From: Flavobacteriales bacterium
Lineage (GTDB): Bacteria; Bacteroidota; Bacteroidia; Flavobacteriales; BACL11
Assembly (NCBI GenBank): GCA_002724895.1
Contig: PBQB01000042.1
Location: forward strand, 20,621-32,801
Length of the DNA stretch: 12,181 nucleotides
Reading direction: 5' to 3'
This document shows positions 7,096 through 12,181 of this stretch, piece by piece (the first letter of the stretch is position 1; each line of letters starts with the position of its first letter). A program made the position numbers and the translations under genes. The notes beneath the pieces were generated by a model, which worked only from the letters and a program-made list of their open reading frames with translations, was not told where the DNA came from and ran no database searches.

Positions 7096-8301
7096 ATGCT
7101 ATATTATTTGTTTTCATATTTACAAGATCTATATAATTTTCCAGGGGCTGGATTATTTGAATACATTTCTTTCCGTGCCTCTCTGGCTATTATTACCTCA
7201 TTGCTTGTATCTTTAGTTTTTGGAGGCAAAATAATTACTTTAATTAAAAGAAAACAAATTGGAGAAGAAATAAGAGAATTAGGGTTGGATGGAGAAAAGA
7301 ATAAAAGAGGTACGCCAACAATGGGAGGGTTAATAATTATTTCTGCAATTTTAATACCTACATTACTTTTTACCAAGATTAATAATATTTATATTATAGT
7401 GATGGTTTTTTCTACACTTTGGCTAGGTATAATAGGTTTTTTAGATGATTATATCAAAGTGTTTCGAAAGGATAAAAAGGGCTTAGCCGGTAAATTTAAA
7501 GTTTTAGGTCAAGTAAGTTTAGGAATAATAGTTGGATTAGTAATGGTATTTCATCCAGATATTGTCATAAAGGATTATCACAAGCAAGATACTAAAAATG
7601 AAAAGATTTACAAATTAGAAAAAACTTCAAAAACTACAATTCCTTTTGTAAGTAATAATGAATTTGATTACCAATCTTTAACATCTTGGATTGGTGATAA
7701 GGGGCATTCTTTCGCTTGGATATTATTTGTAATGATAGTTATTTTTATTATAACTGCAGTTTCTAATGGTGCAAATATGACTGATGGTTTAGATGGTCTT
7801 GCAACTGGGTCTGCAGCAATAATTGGAACCACATTAGCATTATTTGCATACGTATCTGGTAATATTATAACTGCAGAGTATTTAAATATAATGTACATAC
7901 CAAATATAGGAGAATTAGTTATTTTTATGTCTGCTTTTGTTGGTGCATGTGTTGGATTTATGTGGTATAATTCTTTTCCAGCACAAGTTTTTATGGGAGA
8001 TACCGGCTCTCTATCAATAGGAGGTATAATTGCTGTTGTAGCAATCTTAATTCGTAAAGAATTGTTAATCCCAATATTATGTGGTGTCTTTTTAATTGAA
8101 AATTTATCAGTTATATTACAAGTTGGTTATTTTAAATATACAAAAAAGAAATATGGTATAGGTAAAAGAATATTTAAAATGGCTCCACTTCATCATCATT
8201 TTCAAAAACTTGGTATGCATGAAAGTAAGATTGTTACAAGATTTTGGATAATTGGGATAATGCTTGCAGTTATAACAGTTGTTACATTAAAACTTAGATG
8301 A
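7096..8301 (+). CDS. mraY: Phospho-MurNAc-pentapeptide transferase MraY
   Basis: This integral membrane enzyme transfers phospho-MurNAc-pentapeptide from UDP to undecaprenyl phosphate, making lipid I. It has 401 residues and about ten transmembrane segments. Key motifs are RGTPTMGG (71-78), DDY with D117/D118, [15 protein letters not shown] (224-238), MGDTGS (300-305) and the cytoplasmic HHHF (366-369). It is about 40 residues longer than the Escherichia coli enzyme. The extra length lies in a hydrophilic charged stretch at about 153-205, between predicted TM4 and TM5, which topology places in the periplasm. The Mg-binding aspartates and the histidine motif are intact, so it should be active. 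Its TGA stop overlaps the murD start (ATGA). Confidence 0.97.
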   Translation: MLYYLFSYLQDLYNFPGAGLFEYISFRASLAIITSLLVSLVFGGKIITLIKRKQIGEEIRELGLDGEKNKRGTPTMGGLIIISAILIPTLLFTKINNIYIIVMVFSTLWLGIIGFLDDYIKVFRKDKKGLAGKFKVLGQVSLGIIVGLVMVFHPDIVIKDYHKQDTKNEKIYKLEKTSKTTIPFVSNNEFDYQSLTSWIGDKGHSFAWILFVMIVIFIITAVSNGANMTDGLDGLATGSAAIIGTTLALFAYVSGNIITAEYLNIMYIPNIGELVIFMSAFVGACVGFMWYNSFPAQVFMGDTGSLSIGGIIAVVAILIRKELLIPILCGVFLIENLSVILQVGYFKYTKKKYGIGKRIFKMAPLHHHFQKLGMHESKIVTRFWIIGIMLAVITVVTLKLR

Positions 8302-9620
8302 TGAGAAAAAAGATTGTAGTTTTAGGAGGAGGTATTAGTGGTTTAGGAGCTGCATTGCTTGCTAAAAAGAAAGGGTTTACAGTTTTTTTATCAGATAATT
8401 CTAAGTTAACAGCTACAACTGTTCAAATTCTCAAACAACATAATATAAAATATGAGGAATGTAAACATACATTCTCTTCTATTATTTCTGCAGATGAAAT
8501 AATTATTAGTCCTGGTATTGCTAATGATTCTTCTTTAGTTAAAAAAATAGATGATTTTGGTATACCAATTATTTCTGAAATAGAATTTGCATTTAGATAT
8601 ACCAAAGCAAAAATAGCTGCAATTACTGGAACTAATGGTAAAACTACCACAACAAATCTTTTAGGTTTTATTTTAAAGCAAGCAGGATATAATGTGTTGG
8701 TTGCTGGAAACATAGGTGTTAGTTTATCAAATTCAATTATTGAAAAGGAATATGATTATATCGTATTAGAGCTGAGTAGTTTTCAATTAGATAGAATAAA
8801 AAAATTCAGATCATGTGTAGCAATATTGTTAAACATCTCTCCTGATCATTTAGAAAGATATAATAATAGCTTTAAAAGTTATACTGCTTCTAAATATAAA
8901 ATCACAAAAAACCAAAATAAAAATGATTTTTTGATTTTGAATACTGATGACCATCATATTAAAAATATTAAAACATGTGCACAAAAACTTCCAATTTCAA
9001 TTAAAAAAATACAAAAACAAGGTTGCTTCTTTCAAAATAATAAGATAATAATTAATTTAAATAATGAAACTATGACTATACAAGAATTAGCTTTACAAGG
9101 AAAACATAATTTATATAACTCTATGGCCGCAGCTATGGCTGCAAGAGTCTTTGAAGTTAATAATACTATAATTAGAAAATCAATGATTGATTTTCAAAAT
9201 ATAGAACATCGTTTAGAATATGTAATTACTGTTCACGGAATAGACTTTATTAATGATTCAAAAGCAACAAATACTAATGCGGCATGGTATGCTCTTGAGA
9301 GTATGAAAAAAGATGTGATTTGGATAGTTGGAGGAGTTGATAAAGGAAATGATTATTCTGCATTATTAGAAATGGTAGAAAAGAAAGTTAAGTCTATTAT
9401 TTGTTTAGGTAAGGTTAATGAAAAAATAATTAACGCTTTTAAAGATCATGTGGACTCTATTGTACAGGCATCAAATATGAACGAAGCAGTAAAACAATCT
9501 TACAACTTGGCAAATACAGGAGATGTAGTTTTGCTTTCTCCAGCCTGTGCAAGCTTTGATTTATTTTCAAATTTTGAAGATAGAGGTATGCAATTCAAAA
9601 GAGAAGTTAGAAAATTATAG
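8298..9620 (+). CDS. murD: UDP-MurNAc-L-alanine:D-glutamate ligase MurD
   Basis: This cytoplasmic Mur ligase of 440 residues adds D-Glu to UDP-MurNAc-L-Ala. The N-terminal nucleotide-like fold shows [11 protein letters not shown] (7-17). The central ATPase domain shows GTNGKTT (111-117), LELSSFQL (157-164), [10 protein letters not shown] (179-188) and a likely carbamylated Lys199. The C-terminal domain shows HRLEYV (304-309), [10 protein letters not shown] (319-328), GGVDKGNDY (345-353) and the MurD-type [17 protein letters not shown] (414-430). The length is standard. Two consecutive ATG codons, 8298 and 8301, can start it; the first overlaps the mraY stop by 4 nt, and the second gives [11 protein letters not shown], closer to typical MurD openings. 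It ends 6 nt before the GTG of ftsW. Confidence 0.97.
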   Translation: MMRKKIVVLGGGISGLGAALLAKKKGFTVFLSDNSKLTATTVQILKQHNIKYEECKHTFSSIISADEIIISPGIANDSSLVKKIDDFGIPIISEIEFAFRYTKAKIAAITGTNGKTTTTNLLGFILKQAGYNVLVAGNIGVSLSNSIIEKEYDYIVLELSSFQLDRIKKFRSCVAILLNISPDHLERYNNSFKSYTASKYKITKNQNKNDFLILNTDDHHIKNIKTCAQKLPISIKKIQKQGCFFQNNKIIINLNNETMTIQELALQGKHNLYNSMAAAMAARVFEVNNTIIRKSMIDFQNIEHRLEYVITVHGIDFINDSKATNTNAAWYALESMKKDVIWIVGGVDKGNDYSALLEMVEKKVKSIICLGKVNEKIINAFKDHVDSIVQASNMNEAVKQSYNLANTGDVVLLSPACASFDLFSNFEDRGMQFKREVRKL

Positions 9621-9626
9621 CTCATT

Positions 9627-10754
9627 GTGAATTTGATCAGTAATATTAATTTAAAAGGTGATAGAACAATATGGGGTGTTGTTTTTGCACTTTCCTTATT
9701 TTCATTATTGGTTGTATATAGTACAGCTGGGTGGGCTTATTTGTTTAAACATTTTATAAAATTAGCAATTGGTATTATTGCTATGTATATTGTTCATAAT
9801 ATAAAGTTTAAATATTTTTCAAAAATTGGACAGTTAACATATTTTTTAAGTATAGCACTTTTAATTTTAGTTTTATTAATTGGCGTAAGTATAAATGGGG
9901 CCTCAAGATGGATCACTATAGCAGGATTACAGTTTCAGCCATCAGATATAGCTAAGTTAGCAGTACTACTGTACATTGCAAGGCAGTTGAGTATAAAAAG
10001 AGACGTACTTGTAAGTTTTAAAAATGTCGTCAGGTATATTCTATTGCCTTTAGTGATAATTTGTTTTTTAATCTTGCCCAATAATTTTTCTACTTCAGCA
10101 TTAATATTTATAAACGGTATTGCATTAATGTTTATTGCTAATATTAAATTAAAACATATTTGTTTAATCATTAGTTTTTCAATTTTATCAATTTTATCAA
10201 TTTACTTTTTTACTAAATACACATCTTTAGGCGAAAAAATTATTCCTAGATCTATAACTTGGGTTAGTAGAATTGATGCCTATATATTTGATAATGATGA
10301 TTACAATCATAGTAAAGACTTTCAACAAATACAAGCATTAGTAGCTATACAAAATGGAGGAGTTCAAGGAGTTGGTCCAGGTAAAAGTATTCAGAGGAGT
10401 ATACTTCCATATTCTTCTTCAGATTTTATTTTCGCAATTATAATAGAAGAATATGGAATTGTTGGAGGTATATGTATTGTTTTAGCCTATCTTATTTTAT
10501 TTTTTAGAGCAATAAGGATTTCATTAAATACTAATAGTGTTTTTGCTAGTTTAGTAACTGTTGGAATTGTTTTTTCTATGGTATTACAAGCATTAATTAA
10601 TATGTTAGTTTCAGTGGGAATAATGCCTGTTACTGGTCAAACTTTACCACTTATTAGTATGGGAGGTACATCTATAGTATTTACATGTATTTCAATAGGT
10701 ATAGTTTTAAGTATTAGTAGAGACGCATCAGATAGAAATTATGAAAAAATTTAA
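9627..10754 (+). CDS. ftsW: Septal peptidoglycan glycosyltransferase FtsW (SEDS family)
   Basis: This polytopic SEDS protein of 375 residues polymerises lipid II into septal glycan together with FtsI. About ten hydrophobic segments are visible. Conserved blocks are NGASRWI (90-96), QPSDIAKLA (104-112), NNFSTSAL (152-159), GVGPGKS (248-254), SDFIFAIIIEEYG (265-277) with the catalytic-region Asp266, and PVTGQTLPLISMGGTS (334-349). The wording of the last blocks is FtsW rather than RodA-like, and the dcw position agrees. The start is GTG at 9627: the opening residues MNLISNINLKGDRTIW fit Bacteroidota FtsW, and no ATG lies close by in frame. A 9-bp tandem repeat (10179-10205) falls in one membrane segment without breaking the frame. 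The 3' end overlaps murG by 14 nt. Confidence 0.96.
   Translation: MNLISNINLKGDRTIWGVVFALSLFSLLVVYSTAGWAYLFKHFIKLAIGIIAMYIVHNIKFKYFSKIGQLTYFLSIALLILVLLIGVSINGASRWITIAGLQFQPSDIAKLAVLLYIARQLSIKRDVLVSFKNVVRYILLPLVIICFLILPNNFSTSALIFINGIALMFIANIKLKHICLIISFSILSILSIYFFTKYTSLGEKIIPRSITWVSRIDAYIFDNDDYNHSKDFQQIQALVAIQNGGVQGVGPGKSIQRSILPYSSSDFIFAIIIEEYGIVGGICIVLAYLILFFRAIRISLNTNSVFASLVTVGIVFSMVLQALINMLVSVGIMPVTGQTLPLISMGGTSIVFTCISIGIVLSISRDASDRNYEKI
10179..10205 (+). repeat. 9-bp tandem repeat inside ftsW
   Basis: TCAATTTTA occurs at 10179-10187 and 10188-10196, followed by a partial copy TCAATTTAC at 10197-10205. The unit is exactly three codons (Ser-Ile-Leu), giving SIL-SIL-SIY at FtsW residues 185-193 within a hydrophobic segment. 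Changes in copy number would stay in frame and lengthen or shorten the membrane helix by three residues. Confidence 0.8.
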
Positions 10755-11829
10755 AATAATTATAAGTGGAGGTGGAACTGGAGGTCATATTTTTCCGGCA
10801 ATAGCAATTGCTAAGCAAATAGAAAAAAATAATAGAGTAGAATTTCTTTTTGTAGGAGCTAAAAAAAGAATGGAAATGGAAAAAATTCCAGAAGCCGGAT
10901 ATAATATTAAAGGCTTATGGATTAGTGGTTTACAAAGAAGACTAACAATTAAAAACTTATTTTTTCCAATTAAAATTCTTCATAGTTTATTTAAGTCATA
11001 TTTGATTATTAAAAGCTTTAATCCTGACCTAGTAATTGGTACAGGTGGATTTGCAAGCGGACCTATTTTATTTATGTCAAGTTTAAGAAAAATACCATCA
11101 ATTATACAAGAACAAAATTCATATCCAGGAATAACAAATCGGATTTTATCAACATATGTAGATAAAATTTGTGTTGCTTATGATAATATGAGTGATTTTT
11201 TTCCAAAGAAAAAAATAATTTTTACAGGAAATCCTATCCGAAATAGTATAATTGAAGTTGATAAAAATGATAAACAGATAAATGATAATAAAACAAACAA
11301 AATTACAGTACTAGTAATTGGAGGTAGTCTTGGTGCAAAAACAATTAATCAAGCGATAAATGAAAGAATTGGAGATCTTAAAAAAAATAATATTAAGCTA
11401 ATTTGGCAAACCGGAAAAAGTTTTTATGAAGAAGCAAAAAAAGCAGTTTCAAAAATTAATTATGTTGATTCTGAGGTACATTCTTTTATAAAAAATATGC
11501 ATGTAGTTTATTCTTTATCTAACATTATAATTTCTAGAGCTGGTGCTATAGCAATTTCTGAATTGTCTTGTGTTGGAAAACCTACTATTTTAGTTCCTTC
11601 ACCAAATGTGTCAGAAAATCATCAATTTAAAAATGCACAATCATTAGTTAATAAGAAAGCAGCTTTAATTGTAGAAGATATTGAAGCAAATCGTAAACTT
11701 GTAGATACAATTTTAAAATTAGTGAATGATGAAGGTTTACAAAAAAAGATAAGTAAGAATATTAAAAAGCTTGAAATAAAGGATGCTTCTGTAAGAATTT
11801 CAGAAGTAGCAATGAAATTACTAAAATGA
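10741..11829 (+). CDS. murG: UDP-GlcNAc:lipid I N-acetylglucosaminyltransferase MurG
   Basis: This peripheral membrane GT-B glycosyltransferase of 362 residues adds GlcNAc to lipid I, making lipid II on the cytoplasmic face. The N-terminal glycine-rich loop GGGTGGHIFPA (10-20) includes His16, the position of the catalytic His. GTGGFASGP (100-108) and EQNSYPGITNR (124-134) complete the acceptor domain. The C-terminal UDP-GlcNAc domain shows GGSLGAKTINQA (194-205), SRAGAIAISEL (265-275, ribose-contacting Glu274) and HQFKNA (294-299). The hydrophobic and basic patch around LTIKNLFFPIKIL (68-80) fits membrane association. The start ATG lies inside the end of ftsW (14-nt overlap), and the stop overlaps the murC start (ATGA), so translation is probably coupled on both sides. 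The length is normal. Confidence 0.97.
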   Translation: MKKFKIIISGGGTGGHIFPAIAIAKQIEKNNRVEFLFVGAKKRMEMEKIPEAGYNIKGLWISGLQRRLTIKNLFFPIKILHSLFKSYLIIKSFNPDLVIGTGGFASGPILFMSSLRKIPSIIQEQNSYPGITNRILSTYVDKICVAYDNMSDFFPKKKIIFTGNPIRNSIIEVDKNDKQINDNKTNKITVLVIGGSLGAKTINQAINERIGDLKKNNIKLIWQTGKSFYEEAKKAVSKINYVDSEVHSFIKNMHVVYSLSNIIISRAGAIAISELSCVGKPTILVPSPNVSENHQFKNAQSLVNKKAALIVEDIEANRKLVDTILKLVNDEGLQKKISKNIKKLEIKDASVRISEVAMKLLK

Positions 11830-12181
11830 TTGATTTAAATAAATATAGCCATGTTTACTTACTTGGAATTGCAGGTATTGGAATGAGTGCGCTGGCTAGG
11901 TATTTTAATTTTAAGGATAAATTAGTATTTGGTTATGATAGAAAAAAATCAGATTTATCTATAGAATTAGAGAGCGAAGGAATTTCTATTCACTATAATG
12001 ATAATATTTCGAAAATACCAAGAAAAATTATAAATTCAAAAAAAGAGGATACATTGATTATTTATACCCCTGCTATTAATACAAGTAATAAAGAATACGT
12101 TTATTTTAAAAAAGAAGGATTTCAATTATATAAAAGAGCTCAAGTTTTGGCAAAAATAAGTGAAGATTTTTATACGATTGC
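11826..12181 (+). CDS. murC: UDP-MurNAc:L-alanine ligase MurC, N-terminal part (cut by window edge)
   Basis: The ATG at 11826 overlaps the murG stop (ATGA) and opens a frame that stays open to the right edge, 118 codons plus two bases. The N-terminus reads MIDLNKYSHVYLLGIAGIG, with the MurC-type dinucleotide-like loop GIAGIGMSALA at residues 14-24. It continues with YTPAI (about 79-83, the usual position of the SPAI-like block) and KRAQVLAKI. MurC adds L-Ala to UDP-MurNAc, the first amino acid step. The window ends just where the ATP-binding GTHGKTT loop would be expected, so the ATPase and C-terminal domains are not visible and activity cannot be judged. Position after murG is the standard dcw order, with ftsQ, ftsA and ftsZ expected beyond the edge. 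Confidence 0.95.
   Translation, partial: MIDLNKYSHVYLLGIAGIGMSALARYFNFKDKLVFGYDRKKSDLSIELESEGISIHYNDNISKIPRKIINSKKEDTLIIYTPAINTSNKEYVYFKKEGFQLYKRAQVLAKISEDFYTI

Noticed and set aside
7104..7898. Open frames on the minus strand opposite mraY (7104-7376 and 7668-7898)
   Set aside because: Both are antisense shadows of a well-conserved membrane enzyme; hydrophobic segments on one strand commonly leave the opposite strand open.
8423..10171. Minus-strand open frames opposite murD (8423-8713) and ftsW (9935-10171)
   Set aside because: They are antisense to complete, motif-bearing genes with no own start context or family resemblance.
1..12181. Search by eye for a novel system, mobile element, CRISPR, tRNA/rRNA, phage or defence genes
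   Set aside because: The region is a canonical, collinear dcw cluster with uniform AT-rich composition, no inverted-repeat ends, no integrase or transposase, and no repeat-spacer structure.

Overview
This window is very AT-rich and almost fully coding. It reads as the front two thirds of a division and cell wall (dcw) cluster from a member of the Bacteroidota, most likely class Flavobacteriia. Four things support this: gldB/gldC gliding-motility genes at the left edge; a Bacteroidota-type FtsL-like protein; a MurE with the meso-diaminopimelate DNPR motif (Gram-negative-type wall); and starts that lack Shine-Dalgarno sequences. No single gene fixes a genus. The lineage call is inferred from recognised families, not from a search.

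Layout. Positions 1-380 hold the last codons of gldB and the whole of gldC on the + strand. They meet, tail to tail and with a 17-nt overlap, a two-gene minus-strand unit: an alpha/beta-hydrolase (1729 down to 974) followed by the ribosome-assembly GTPase engB/ysxC (969 down to 364). A 156-bp gap (1730-1885), the only substantial non-coding stretch, separates this unit from the divergent dcw operon. It carries a 10-bp direct repeat array, AAAGTGGTAT x3 (1825-1854), which is almost certainly the binding site of MraZ, the first gene product of the operon. From 1886 to the right edge the + strand carries mraZ, rsmH, an ftsL-like gene, ftsI (PBP with PASTA domain), murE, mraY, murD, ftsW, murG and the first third of murC. 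Neighbours either overlap or are separated by at most 9 nt.

How the genes work together. MurC, MurD and MurE add amino acids to UDP-MurNAc. MraY transfers the finished UDP-MurNAc-pentapeptide to undecaprenyl phosphate (lipid I), and MurG adds GlcNAc (lipid II). FtsW polymerises and FtsI crosslinks the septal glycan, with the FtsL-like protein as a divisome scaffold component. RsmH methylates 16S rRNA, and MraZ is a transcription factor that probably represses the operon through the repeat array. The order is the canonical conserved one, and every catalytic motif I looked for is present, so all genes appear intact.

I found no mobile element, CRISPR array, RNA gene, phage gene or defence system, and no evidence of an undescribed system. 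The points most worth a second look are the MraZ operator and its degenerate fourth copy, the conserved but functionally unassigned hydrolase, the enlarged MraY periplasmic loop, and the gldC/engB antisense overlap.
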